A stretch of 64,000 bases of DNA, taken from NCBI GenBank assembly GCA_905478295.1, contig CAJQHZ010000016.1, forward strand, positions 122,001 through 186,000, read 5' to 3'. Shown in pieces: positions 9,523 to 17,758 of this stretch (within the stretch, counting starts at the first letter, position 1; the number at the start of each line of letters is the position of its first letter). Position numbers and translations under genes: made by a program. The notes under the pieces were generated by a model. The model did no database searches. It had not been told where the DNA came from and saw nothing but the letters and a program-made list of their open reading frames with translations. This stretch comes from an uncultured Flavobacteriales bacterium. Lineage in GTDB: Bacteria; Bacteroidota; Bacteroidia; Flavobacteriales; Schleiferiaceae.

Positions 9523-10197
9523 ATGAGTACGGAAGTAAAAACTAAAGAGTCGTTGTTCTCAAAGAAGAACCAACAACTATTAAAAGATCCATTCAATGAC
9601 AATAACCCTATTACCGTGCAGGTTTTGGGTATTTGTTCTGCCTTGGCTATTACGGTTAAACTAGAGCCGGCTATCGTAATGTCGCTATCGGTGATGTTCG
9701 TTCTTTCGGTAGGTAATGTGATCATCTCATTGATTCGTAATCTGATTCCTAACCGTATCCGTATTATCGTCCAGTTGGTAGTAGTTGCCTCATTGGTAAT
9801 TCTCGTAGACCAATTCTTAAAAGCCTTTGCTTACGATGTAAGTAAGCAGCTTTCGGTATTCGTTGGATTGATCATTACGAACTGTATTATCATGGGACGT
9901 TTTGAAGCTTTTGCTTTGGGTAATGGTCCATGGAAGGCTTTCCTAGATGGAATTGGAAACTCTATCGGATATGGTGTGATTCTTATTGCTGTAGCGTTTG
10001 TGCGTGAACTTTTGGGTTCAGGACAGCTTATGGGAGCACAGATCATCCCACTGAGTTGGTACATCGACATGGATAAGGGAACGGGATTCTACGCCAATAA
10101 CGGATTCTTTTTATTCCCTCCAATGGCATTGATTGTTGTAGGAATGATCATCTGGGCACAACGCGCGAAGAACACTAAACTCATCGAAGAAAACTAA
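9523..10197 (+). CDS. nqrD: Na+-translocating NADH:quinone reductase subunit D
   Basis: Membrane subunit of NQR, a pseudo-symmetric partner of NqrE; together they hold an intramembrane 2Fe-2S cluster. 224 residues with about six helices. The two family cysteines are visible in LGICSALA (first helix) and ITNCIIMGR (mid-protein), each expected to supply a cluster ligand. The polar N-terminal 30 residues precede the first helix, as usual. Neighbours: nqrC 3 bases upstream and nqrE 6 bases downstream. Confidence 0.97.
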   Translation: MSTEVKTKESLFSKKNQQLLKDPFNDNNPITVQVLGICSALAITVKLEPAIVMSLSVMFVLSVGNVIISLIRNLIPNRIRIIVQLVVVASLVILVDQFLKAFAYDVSKQLSVFVGLIITNCIIMGRFEAFALGNGPWKAFLDGIGNSIGYGVILIAVAFVRELLGSGQLMGAQIIPLSWYIDMDKGTGFYANNGFFLFPPMALIVVGMIIWAQRAKNTKLIEEN

Positions 10198-10203
10198 GCC
10201 GAC

Positions 10204-10827
10204 ATGGGACAAGAACTAATTAACTTATTTGTCAAATCGATTTTTATCGAGAACATGATCTTCGCCTACTTCTTAGGTATGTGTTCGTATTTGGCAGTTT
10301 CTAAAACAGTTAAGACCGCTGTAGGTCTTGGTATTGCTGTAACTTTTGTACTGGTCATCACCTTACCGGTAAACTGGTTATTAGAGAACTATGTATTGCA
10401 ACCAGGTGCCTTAGGTAAATGGTTGGGGGCAGGATTTGAAGAAGTAGACCTAAGCTTCCTTTCATTCATTATGTTTATCGCGGTAATCGCTTCTATGGTT
10501 CAATTGATTGAAATGATCGTTGAGAAATTTGCTCCAGCTCTGTACAGTGCATTGGGTATCTTCTTGCCCCTTATAGCAGTGAATTGTTCTATTCTTGGTG
10601 GTTCATTATTTATGCAGGAACGCGCTTTTGGGACCATCGCTGAGGCGACGGTTTACGGCCTAGGTTCAGGTGTGGGTTGGTTCCTAGCCATCGTAGCCAT
10701 TGCTGCAATCCGCGAGAAAATCCGCTATTCGAATGTTCCAGCTCCTTTGCGTGGTCTAGGGATCACCTTCATCATCACTGGATTGATGGGGATTGCATTT
10801 ATGAGCTTCATGGGTATTAAATTATAA
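10204..10827 (+). CDS. nqrE: Na+-translocating NADH:quinone reductase subunit E
   Basis: Second half of the NqrD/NqrE pair, 207 residues with six predicted helices. Ligand cysteines are seen in LGMCSYLAV and AVNCSILGG, in the inverted arrangement typical of the pair. The conserved FMQERAFG stretch follows the second cysteine. Insertion of the iron centre is thought to need NqrM, which is encoded nearby at 13193-13402. The next gene, nqrF, starts 12 bases later. Confidence 0.97.
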   Translation: MGQELINLFVKSIFIENMIFAYFLGMCSYLAVSKTVKTAVGLGIAVTFVLVITLPVNWLLENYVLQPGALGKWLGAGFEEVDLSFLSFIMFIAVIASMVQLIEMIVEKFAPALYSALGIFLPLIAVNCSILGGSLFMQERAFGTIAEATVYGLGSGVGWFLAIVAIAAIREKIRYSNVPAPLRGLGITFIITGLMGIAFMSFMGIKL

Positions 10828-10839
10828 TTAGAGGTAGCT

Positions 10840-12141
10840 ATGTTTTTATCTAGCACAGTAATTTTTTCATCGGTAGTCGTTTTCGTAGTAGTGATCCTTT
10901 TATTGGTGACTATTTTATTGCAAGCGAAAGCACGCTTGTCTCCAAGCGGACCGGTAAAGTTGAATATTAATGGTGATGATGTAGAGGTGGAATCAGGTAC
11001 AACCCTGCTCACCACATTAAGCAGCCAAAAGATCTTCTTGCCATCAGCATGTGGTGGTGGTGGTACTTGTGGTATGTGTAAGTGTCAAATCACCGAAGGC
11101 GGTGGTGAGATTCTTCCAACAGAAACAGGATTCTTTAACCGTAAAGAGATCGCCGACAACTGGCGTTTAGGTTGTCAGATCAAGGTAAAGAATGACATGA
11201 CCGTAAAAGTGCCGGAAGAGATTTTTGGTATTAAGAAATGGGAATGTGAGGTAGTCAGTAATTATAACGTTGCTTCCTTCATCAAAGAATACGTGGTTCG
11301 TTTACCAGAAGGTGAGAACCTAGATTTTGAAGCAGGCGGTTACATTCAGGTAGATGTTCCTGAGACTACAGTCGATTTTAAGAACATTGACATTACATCT
11401 CACCCGAAATTAGGTAAGGCACCAGATGAGTTTAAAGAGGAGTGGGATAAATTCAAACTTTGGGACCTTAAGATGGTAAACCCCGAGCCGTTATTCCGAG
11501 CTTATTCTATGGCAAACCACCCTGCAGAAGGCAATATCGTGATGTTGAATATTCGTATTGCAACACCACCGTTTGACCGTAAGAAAGGCGGATGGATGGA
11601 TGTCAATCCAGGTGTATGTTCATCTTATGTGTTCGATCAAAAGCCAGGAGATAAGGTTACTATTTCAGGGCCTTACGGTGAGTTCTTCATCAAAGAGACA
11701 GATTCAGAGATGTTGTATATCGGTGGTGGTGCAGGTATGGCTCCAATGCGTTCGCATTTGTTCCACCTATTCCACACATTGAAAACAGGACGTAAAGTAA
11801 GTTACTGGTACGGCGGTCGCTCTAAGCGTGAGCTCTTCTATTTAGAAGACTTCCGTCAGATCGAAGAGCAATTCCCGAATTTTAAATTCCACTTAGTACT
11901 CTCAGAGCCATTGCCAGAAGACAATTGGGACCCGAAAGACAATATGGAAGATGAAGGAGATGGTTTCGTAGGATTCGTGCACCAGGCGGTGATTGATAAC
12001 TATTTGAATCATCACGATGCACCGGAAGACATCGAATTCTATTTCTGTGGTCCGCCATTAATGAATGCTGCGGTACTCAAAATGGTAGACGATTTTGGTG
12101 TGCCGCCAGAGAACGTCAGTTTTGATGATTTCGGTGGATAA
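10840..12141 (+). CDS. nqrF: Na+-translocating NADH:quinone reductase subunit F
   Basis: NADH-oxidising entry subunit. 433 residues: one N-terminal membrane helix (about 3-27), a plant-type 2Fe-2S domain with C71, C77, C80 and C112 (CX5CX2CX31C), then a ferredoxin reductase-like module with the FAD-binding RAYSMAN motif and the NAD(P)-binding [12 protein letters not shown] segment; it ends in the typical FDDFGG. An AGAGGT lies 5 bases before the ATG, a weak ribosome-binding match. Last gene of the operon, closed by a strong terminator. Confidence 0.97.
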   Translation: MFLSSTVIFSSVVVFVVVILLLVTILLQAKARLSPSGPVKLNINGDDVEVESGTTLLTTLSSQKIFLPSACGGGGTCGMCKCQITEGGGEILPTETGFFNRKEIADNWRLGCQIKVKNDMTVKVPEEIFGIKKWECEVVSNYNVASFIKEYVVRLPEGENLDFEAGGYIQVDVPETTVDFKNIDITSHPKLGKAPDEFKEEWDKFKLWDLKMVNPEPLFRAYSMANHPAEGNIVMLNIRIATPPFDRKKGGWMDVNPGVCSSYVFDQKPGDKVTISGPYGEFFIKETDSEMLYIGGGAGMAPMRSHLFHLFHTLKTGRKVSYWYGGRSKRELFYLEDFRQIEEQFPNFKFHLVLSEPLPEDNWDPKDNMEDEGDGFVGFVHQAVIDNYLNHHDAPEDIEFYFCGPPLMNAAVLKMVDDFGVPPENVSFDDFGG

Positions 12142-12160
12142 TCGAAAAAATTTAGACTAA

Positions 12161-12187
12161 AAGCCGCTCCCTAAGGAGCGGCTTTTT
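12161..12187 (+). terminator. Terminator of the nqr operon
   Basis: Ten-base-pair stem AAGCCGCTCC/GGAGCGGCTT with CTAA loop followed by T5. It sits 12 bases before the apbE ATG, so apbE depends on readthrough or on its own start signals. Confidence 0.9.
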
Positions 12188-12198
12188 ATTTTCACGAT

Positions 12199-13200
12199 AT
12201 GAAGAAATGTATAGCGCTTTTGTCTCTCGCGATTTTAGCTTCGTGTTCGAGCCGACCCGAATTGGTTCAAATGACGAATCAGGGTCCCGCTCAAGGATCC
12301 ACCTTTAGTATCAGCTATCTGGTGCCGGAAGGCTTGGATTACCGCACTGCAATCGACTCTATCCTGCTGTCTATGGACCAGCAAATGAGCTTATGGGTGG
12401 AGAATAGTGAGATTGTGGCGCTAAATAACGGTGATTCGATTTTTCTCAGTACAGATTTTCATGACGTTATTTTGAAATCACTTATGCTCAGTGAATTGAC
12501 GGATGGCGCCTTCGATATATCCATTGCACCATTGATTCAAGCGTGGGGATTTTCTGGCGGCTCGCGAAAAGACGCGATCAATATAGACAGTTTGATGAAT
12601 TTTGTTGGTTACAAGGGAATGGTTGCTCATAGACCGGGCACGCGATTGGAAAAATATGCGTTACCACAAGGCTACGCGATTGATGTAAACGCCATTGCTC
12701 AAGGGTATACGGTGGATGTTGTAGCCAGCCTTTTGGAAAGCGAAGATGTTTCTAATTATATGATTGAGATAGGTGGCGAGGTTCGTTGTAAAGGCGTCAA
12801 TGCAAGAGGTCGGAAATGGCGCATTGGCATTGAAGAACCCTCGGAAGAACGTGTTACCGGCCAGTTTCAAACGATTGTTGAGCTGGACAGTATGTCCTTA
12901 GCGACGAGTGGAAATTACCGGAAATATTGGGAAGACGAAACAGGGCAGAAGGTCGTTCACAGCATAGACCCGGAGACGGGGCGGCCTGTCATCAGTAATC
13001 TTTTGAGCGCAAGCATTATTGCACCGACTGCGACGACGGCAGATGCATTGGCCACGGCTTGTATGATAAAAGGCATTGTCGGTGCTACGAACATGCTCGA
13101 CCGCTTTCCTGGTGTGGAAGGTTACTTTATTGTAGGTGCTAAATTTGGCGAGATTGAAGTCATCGAGACTCCAGGGTGGAAGCGCTATACCGTTAACTAG
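12199..13200 (+). CDS. apbE: FAD:protein FMN transferase (ApbE), lipoprotein
   Basis: Attaches FMN covalently to threonines of NqrB and NqrC, using FAD as donor, on the outer face of the inner membrane. 333 residues with a lipoprotein signal: the lipobox LASC puts the lipidated cysteine at C16. Family motifs visible are FDISIAPL, DVNAIAQGY, the ATSGNYRKY segment, HSIDPETGRPV (often HIIDP in others) and DALATA. Position straight after nqrF gives its client. The ATG is only 12 bases beyond the nqr terminator; a poor -7-like TATTTTCA ends 4 bases before it. The last 8 bases overlap the 3' end of nqrM on the other strand. Confidence 0.95.
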   Translation: MKKCIALLSLAILASCSSRPELVQMTNQGPAQGSTFSISYLVPEGLDYRTAIDSILLSMDQQMSLWVENSEIVALNNGDSIFLSTDFHDVILKSLMLSELTDGAFDISIAPLIQAWGFSGGSRKDAINIDSLMNFVGYKGMVAHRPGTRLEKYALPQGYAIDVNAIAQGYTVDVVASLLESEDVSNYMIEIGGEVRCKGVNARGRKWRIGIEEPSEERVTGQFQTIVELDSMSLATSGNYRKYWEDETGQKVVHSIDPETGRPVISNLLSASIIAPTATTADALATACMIKGIVGATNMLDRFPGVEGYFIVGAKFGEIEVIETPGWKRYTVN

Positions 13201-13402
13201 CCTGTTCGAGCTTCGTTTCGCATTGGTTAGGATCTTTACCGCAGTAGGAACACGTTTCACCGTCTTTGTTTAAATACGGACTCTGAGAGGCACATGTACC
13301 CGCAAATTCACCGTCTTTTTTTGCCCAAATTTTAATTGCGATTCCCGCAAATCCTAATCCTAAAAGCACAACTGTAATTCCGATAAGCTTTAATGCAACC
13401 AT
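13193..13402 (-). CDS. nqrM: NqrM, Na+-NQR maturation protein (DUF539)
   Basis: Small membrane protein required for assembly of Na+-NQR, probably for delivering iron to the NqrD/NqrE centre (established for the family in Vibrio). 69 residues: one N-terminal helix (about 5-26), then a cysteine-rich tail with C37, C51, C54 and C61 in the pattern GTCAS...CSYCG...QC, diagnostic of NqrM. It is on the strand opposite the nqr operon and convergent with apbE, overlapping its 3' end by 8 bases. It has its own promoter (TACCTTTG at 13426-13433). In many other genomes nqrM lies in the same direction just after apbE, so the inversion is noteworthy. Confidence 0.9.
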   Translation of the reverse strand: MVALKLIGITVVLLGLGFAGIAIKIWAKKDGEFAGTCASQSPYLNKDGETCSYCGKDPNQCETKLEQAS

Positions 13403-13425
13403 GGGGAGCGTGTTTTTTCGTCAGC

Positions 13426-13433
13426 CAAAGGTA
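13426..13433 (-). promoter_or_regulatory. -7 box of nqrM
   Basis: Perfect TACCTTTG on the minus strand, 23 bases before the nqrM ATG. No clear -33 TTG is present at the usual distance. The 13434-13510 stretch up to the mdh promoter holds nothing else recognisable. Confidence 0.5.
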
Positions 13434-13513
13434 CAACGCAGTATTGAATTATTAAGGCATACAAGCGCGAATGGAATTCTCGAACGAATCTGTGGTAACC
13501 GACGGCTGTGATG

Positions 13514-13521
13514 TACATTTA
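13514..13521 (+). promoter_or_regulatory. Probable -7 box of mdh
   Basis: TACATTTA, one mismatch to TAnnTTTG, 31 bases before the mdh ATG. No good -33 element seen. Confidence 0.4.
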
Positions 13522-13552
13522 CAAAACCATTTTAACTTAAAACCAGATACAT

Positions 13553-14485
13553 ATGAAAATTACTGTTGTAGGTGCCGGAAACGTAGGTGCTACAGTAGCA
13601 GATAACTTGGTTCGCCGCGAATTGGCGGAGGAAATTGTACTGCTTGATATCAAGGAGGGATTTGCCGAAGGTAAGGCCATGGACATGAACCAAACTGCGA
13701 CTTTGAATGGATTTGATTCAAAGGTTGTCGGTTCGACCAATGATTACGGTAAAACTGCCGGCTCAGCGGTTGCAGTAATTACTTCAGGTATTCCGCGTAA
13801 GCCGGGTATGACTCGTGAAGAGTTGATCGGTACGAATGCGAAGATTGTTCAAATGGTAACAGAGAATTTGATCAAGCACAGCCCTGATATCATCATTGTT
13901 GTGATTTCTAACCCTATGGATACCATGACGTATTTGACGTCAAAAACTTCGGGACTTCCAAAGAACCGTATCATTGGTATGGGAGGTATTCTGGATTCAG
14001 CACGCTTTAAATACCGTTTATCTGAGCAATTGGCTTGTTCTCCAAACGACTTGCAGGCGCAGGTTATAGGAGGTCACGGCGATACTACCATGATTCCTTT
14101 AATCCATCACGCAACATACAACAGCATGCCGGTAACGCAGTTCCTTTCGCGGGAGCAGCAAGAGCATGTAGTTAAAGAAACCATGGTAGGCGGTGCCACA
14201 TTAACTAAGCTTATAGGTACTTCTGCGTGGTATGCGCCGGGTGCTGCGGGTGCAGAATTGGTTGAAAGTATTGTTCGCAATCAGAAGAAGATGTTCCCGT
14301 GTTCAGTGCTACTTAACGGTGAATATGGACAAGACGACATTTGTATCGGTGTTCCAGTGATCATCGGTAAAAATGGATGGGAAAATGTAGTTGAGTTCGA
14401 TTTGAGCGCAGATGAGAAGGAGAAGTTTGAAGCTTCTGCTACTGCAGTTCGTAAAATGAATGCTGCATTAGACGAAAATCTATAG
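13553..14485 (+). CDS. mdh: Malate dehydrogenase
   Basis: NAD-dependent oxidation of malate to oxaloacetate in the TCA cycle. 310 residues, the short LDH-like MDH type. The Rossmann motif GAGNVG is at 7-12. R82 and R88 (IPRKPGMTR) mark malate rather than lactate specificity, since LDH has glutamine at the R82 position. Catalytic H175 is in GGHGDTTM. Monocistronic, with its own promoter and a strong terminator right after the stop. Confidence 0.95.
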   Translation: MKITVVGAGNVGATVADNLVRRELAEEIVLLDIKEGFAEGKAMDMNQTATLNGFDSKVVGSTNDYGKTAGSAVAVITSGIPRKPGMTREELIGTNAKIVQMVTENLIKHSPDIIIVVISNPMDTMTYLTSKTSGLPKNRIIGMGGILDSARFKYRLSEQLACSPNDLQAQVIGGHGDTTMIPLIHHATYNSMPVTQFLSREQQEHVVKETMVGGATLTKLIGTSAWYAPGAAGAELVESIVRNQKKMFPCSVLLNGEYGQDDICIGVPVIIGKNGWENVVEFDLSADEKEKFEASATAVRKMNAALDENL

Positions 14486-14508
14486 ACCCAGAGGGTCAAA
14501 AATTCAAA

Positions 14509-14540
14509 CCCCCGAGCGCCGAGCGCTCGGGGGTTTTTTT
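14509..14540 (+). terminator. Terminator of mdh
   Basis: GC-rich perfect stem CCCCCGAGCGC/GCGCTCGGGGG with CGA loop and T7. Confidence 0.92.
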
Positions 14541-14558
14541 ATGCCAAAAATTAAGGGG

Positions 14559-14954
14559 TCACTTGAGCATTTTTTCGCCGGAGACGAAGGTGCAATAGCC
14601 TTGGCCAAAGATTCGATAACGCGTTTTAGCGATGATCTTGTAAACGAAGTCCCGAAAGAAGGTGGGTACGAGATGGAAAAAGAGGGTCCAACGGTAGCCG
14701 GGAAGTCGTTCGAGGATGAGCAAGGCAGCTTTTGAGCGGATATAAAATTGGCCGTCTAAATACAAAACGACAGAATCTTCATGTTTTAGGTGTTCCGGTA
14801 AATGTGCCTTGGCCCACTTGCTTGTCAATGAGGAGTAAGAGAATGTATCGTAAAAATCTCTAGAGTGAATCCAGTCGACACTTTTATTACAAAGGGTACA
14901 AGGGCCGTCGAATAAAACTACGGTAGCATTGCGATCGAATTCTTTATTTGGCAT
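14559..14954 (-). CDS. DCC-family thiol-disulfide oxidoreductase (DUF393)
   Basis: Small protein of the DCC family, named for its DxxCxxC motif. 131 residues; the motif DGPCTLC gives D16, C19 and C22 at the N-terminus, followed by the conserved helical part (SKAALLILERLPG). The family is predicted to act as thiol-disulfide oxidoreductases but substrates are unknown. The ATG overlaps the stop of the secreted VCBS protein by one base, so it is translationally coupled to that T9SS cargo; whether the two work together is unclear. Its 3' end faces mdh, and only the mdh terminator separates them. Confidence 0.85.
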   Translation of the reverse strand: MPNKEFDRNATVVLFDGPCTLCNKSVDWIHSRDFYDTFSYSSLTSKWAKAHLPEHLKHEDSVVLYLDGQFYIRSKAALLILERLPGYRWTLFFHLVPTFFRDFVYKIIAKTRYRIFGQGYCTFVSGEKMLK

Positions 14955-17644
14955 TATTGAACAATCAATCGTTCCACATTTGGGCTGCCGTTTTCCATTT
15001 GAAAGACAACCAGGTACATTCCTTCTGCAAGAGGAATAGAATTTTTGGTACCTGCCGTTACTTCTCCGAGCAGTCGCCCTTCAATGGAATAGATTTGTGC
15101 AGTAGTAATACGAGGGTCTGTACACTCAAATTGGAAAGATCCTCTGGTCGGATTGGGGTATAATAAACACTTTACTGGAATAGATGCAGTCTCTTCTATT
15201 GAAATATCGTTAAAAGCTTTGCCCTGGAAATAATGCAAGCCGCCGCTCATGTTTCCTAAAATCACATCTGGATAGCCGTCTGCATTTAAGTCACCAATGG
15301 CGGGGTGCAAACGAGATCCAGAAGCTAGAAAATGAGTGTCAGCACTCCGCAAGGTTGGGCGGAGATTAAAACGCATGTTAGGACGTTTCGAAATGCGCCC
15401 GCCGTAAGGCATTTGGCAACCGTCATTTGTAATGCCGTTCCAGCCTGTCACATCACCGTAGCGCATGCTGGAAAAAGAGGTACTCTGAAGTTGAACTGGA
15501 ATATCGCCTGTTTGCGCATGTTTCGAAAAACAAATCTCCACCAGTAGGTGATCAGTACCGTTCCATGTAAAGGGGACGTCTAATGCAATATCGTTCCATC
15601 CGGTGGTCATAACGCGGATACCGCTATATACGGTTTGTAGGTTCTGTATTATGAAAGTAGTCTGCGCCGTATCTGAGACGTGTGTCATTTTGATATCAAA
15701 ACCCTGAGTCAGATAAAGGCTCGTATTTGTGCCCAATTCAAACCCGATGGTTTTTATCTGCCCGTAAATTCCGCCTGCATTCATTAATTCGTCCTTACTA
15801 AATACGATCTGGGTCCGGCCATTACGCTTGGACCCTCCAAAGGGGGTTTCTTCTCTCGATGCAGATGTTGTTGTACCACCGCCAAGCACTAAGTCCAACG
15901 CTGTCGCACCGCTCATGATGGTACGTAAGCTATCTTTCTGCACAACGCCCAGGCTTTCTGATCCTATAAGTAGAGTAGTGTCTTGCCCGTAAACAAATGC
16001 GGGAGCTGCATACCCGTCCGGTGCTTGGGGGCTGGTCATGTCAATTCCTGCCCATGTAGCATCTACCAGTGTGAATGCACTAGGCATACTTCCCGTATTT
16101 TCGTAGTAGGCAATGGCACCAAGTTCATTTCCAATTAACAAATCGAGATCACCATCTCCGTCAATGTCGCCCAGTGCGGGTGTAGCAAAATTGCCAACGT
16201 CTATGGATTGTAGGTCGCCGCGATACGTGAAGCTGTGGGCTGTAAAAGACCCTGTGTTTTCGTAATAAAATAATTCACCCGTTTCTGTACCTACAATCAT
16301 GTCCGGGTCAAAATCGCCGTCGAGATCACCAAAAGCCGGACTGAGGCTTGCTCCTAGGTTGTTATAACCGGCATTCGCCAAATCAGTATCTGTCAACGTG
16401 AAGGCAGGGGCCGTATTTGTTCCTGTGTTCTTGTACAACAACATTCGGCTTTCGTAGGTGCTCGGTGCAGTATACAATCCTTTGCCGCCAACTACTAAAT
16501 CTAAATCCCCATCGAAGTCTATATCGACCAGGGCTGGCTTTGCGGCAGAACCTATATCAAGCATGTCGCTGACTAGAAATGCGGAGTCCAATGTTCCCCA
16601 ACTAGGGTTGTTGAGGGTCCCGTTATTCGGATAAAGCCAATTGTTTTTTGTATTCTGTGATCCATTCAAATTGGGACTTACAATGAGATCGGGAATACTG
16701 TCAAAATCGACATCTTCATAAAATGCCGCTGGAAAATATTCTATTGCTGTGGGTTGAACCAGCGGGTAGAGCGTATCCTTTGTAACCATAAAAGCACTAT
16801 CGATATGACCGCCATTGTAAGCTGCAACAAGGTTGGTGAAACTTACATCACCGATGAGTATATCTTGAAGTGTATCTCCATTTAGGTTGAGCGCCAACAA
16901 TGAAGAACCCGCATGCATGCCGCCTGAAGTTTTCTGACTGAATTCAAGTTTTTGAACTCCAGCGCAGCCATTCAAGGTAAGGTCGTTAGAACTGAGGTTT
17001 TCTTCGAATCGGCCCCAGCAAGTTGTATTAAGTGTAAAATCAAGGCCGCAAGCGGTGAGGCCTTCATGCCAATTAACAGTCGCACTTTGCCCAAAGGTTA
17101 GCACATCTAGATCGCCATCACCATCAATATCAGAAATGGCAGGAATATCACTATTGAAGTTATACAGGTTGGTGGTCGTTGCACCGGCACTAGTAGTTAA
17201 GTAATTAGTGTTCAATGCCCAAGTGAAACTTACAGAATCTGTGGTGCTTGTATTCTCCCACACGCCCATTCCCCCCAAGACATAGGCGAAAAGATCTTTC
17301 TTCCCGTCACAATTGTAATCTCTGAATAGTGCCCAATTTTTTACTGCAGGGAGCAACGATGCATATTCCGGTTTACCCACCCAATTGCCGTTTTCAGCGA
17401 TAAACGTGATCCATCTGCCGCCCTGTCGATCAAAGGCAACTAAATCCTCTACACCATCTAAATTCAAATCGACTTTAGACCATTGAGGTAAATCCACTCC
17501 GCCTAAAAAAGGGTAGGGTATGCTATAACCTCCAACATTCACTGTAGGTCCCGCCGACCAATTGAAATTCAATCGATTACTTTGGCCATAACTTAGTAGG
17601 CCAAAAAGCAGAAAAACTAGGGGTAAAATACAGGTCCTTCTCAT
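14954..17644 (-). CDS. Secreted VCBS/FG-GAP repeat protein with T9SS type A sorting domain
   Basis: Large extracellular or surface protein of 896 residues. A signal peptide (about 1-20, ending SYGQ) directs Sec export. At least nine FG-GAP/VCBS-like motifs of the form DxDxDGxxDxxxG are spread along it (for example DIDGDGDLDVL, DIDFDGDLDLVVGG, DIDGDGDLDLLIGN), typical calcium-binding beta-propeller loops. A distinct region of about 150 residues interrupts the repeats in the C-terminal third. The last 80 residues form a T9SS type A sorting domain beginning at YPNPTRGSFQFE. Cargo of the type IX system; function otherwise unknown. A perfect -7 box lies 7 bases before the ATG. Diverges from secDF. 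Confidence 0.9.
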   Translation of the reverse strand: MRRTCILPLVFLLFGLLSYGQSNRLNFNWSAGPTVNVGGYSIPYPFLGGVDLPQWSKVDLNLDGVEDLVAFDRQGGRWITFIAENGNWVGKPEYASLLPAVKNWALFRDYNCDGKKDLFAYVLGGMGVWENTSTTDSVSFTWALNTNYLTTSAGATTTNLYNFNSDIPAISDIDGDGDLDVLTFGQSATVNWHEGLTACGLDFTLNTTCWGRFEENLSSNDLTLNGCAGVQKLEFSQKTSGGMHAGSSLLALNLNGDTLQDILIGDVSFTNLVAAYNGGHIDSAFMVTKDTLYPLVQPTAIEYFPAAFYEDVDFDSIPDLIVSPNLNGSQNTKNNWLYPNNGTLNNPSWGTLDSAFLVSDMLDIGSAAKPALVDIDFDGDLDLVVGGKGLYTAPSTYESRMLLYKNTGTNTAPAFTLTDTDLANAGYNNLGASLSPAFGDLDGDFDPDMIVGTETGELFYYENTGSFTAHSFTYRGDLQSIDVGNFATPALGDIDGDGDLDLLIGNELGAIAYYENTGSMPSAFTLVDATWAGIDMTSPQAPDGYAAPAFVYGQDTTLLIGSESLGVVQKDSLRTIMSGATALDLVLGGGTTTSASREETPFGGSKRNGRTQIVFSKDELMNAGGIYGQIKTIGFELGTNTSLYLTQGFDIKMTHVSDTAQTTFIIQNLQTVYSGIRVMTTGWNDIALDVPFTWNGTDHLLVEICFSKHAQTGDIPVQLQSTSFSSMRYGDVTGWNGITNDGCQMPYGGRISKRPNMRFNLRPTLRSADTHFLASGSRLHPAIGDLNADGYPDVILGNMSGGLHYFQGKAFNDISIEETASIPVKCLLYPNPTRGSFQFECTDPRITTAQIYSIEGRLLGEVTAGTKNSIPLAEGMYLVVFQMENGSPNVERLIVQ

Positions 17645-17651
17645 AGGTACT

Positions 17652-17659
17652 CAAAGATA
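17652..17659 (-). promoter_or_regulatory. -7 box of the VCBS protein gene
   Basis: Perfect TATCTTTG on the minus strand, ending 7 bases before the ATG, so the 5' leader would be only a few bases. A TTTG lies 25 bases further upstream, too far for a standard -33. Confidence 0.55.
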
Positions 17660-17717
17660 GGATAAACTTAGAAGCCTGCAGGTACAAAAAACTTTAGGTT
17701 AGGCACCTCGAACTGCC

Positions 17718-17725
17718 TATATTTG
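17718..17725 (+). promoter_or_regulatory. -7 box of secDF
   Basis: Perfect TATATTTG, 33 bases before ATG 17759; TTAG at 17694-17697 with a 20-base spacer is the best -33. This box contains the TTG that could otherwise be taken as an upstream start codon, so it fixes the start at 17759. Confidence 0.6.
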
Positions 17726-17758
17726 CGCGTTATTGAAAAACTGAAACAATCCATCAGG

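Noticed and set aside
17723-17758. TTG start extending SecDF by 12 residues
   Set aside because: The TTG is part of the perfect -7 box TATATTTG; the shorter N-terminus MQNKG is the family form.
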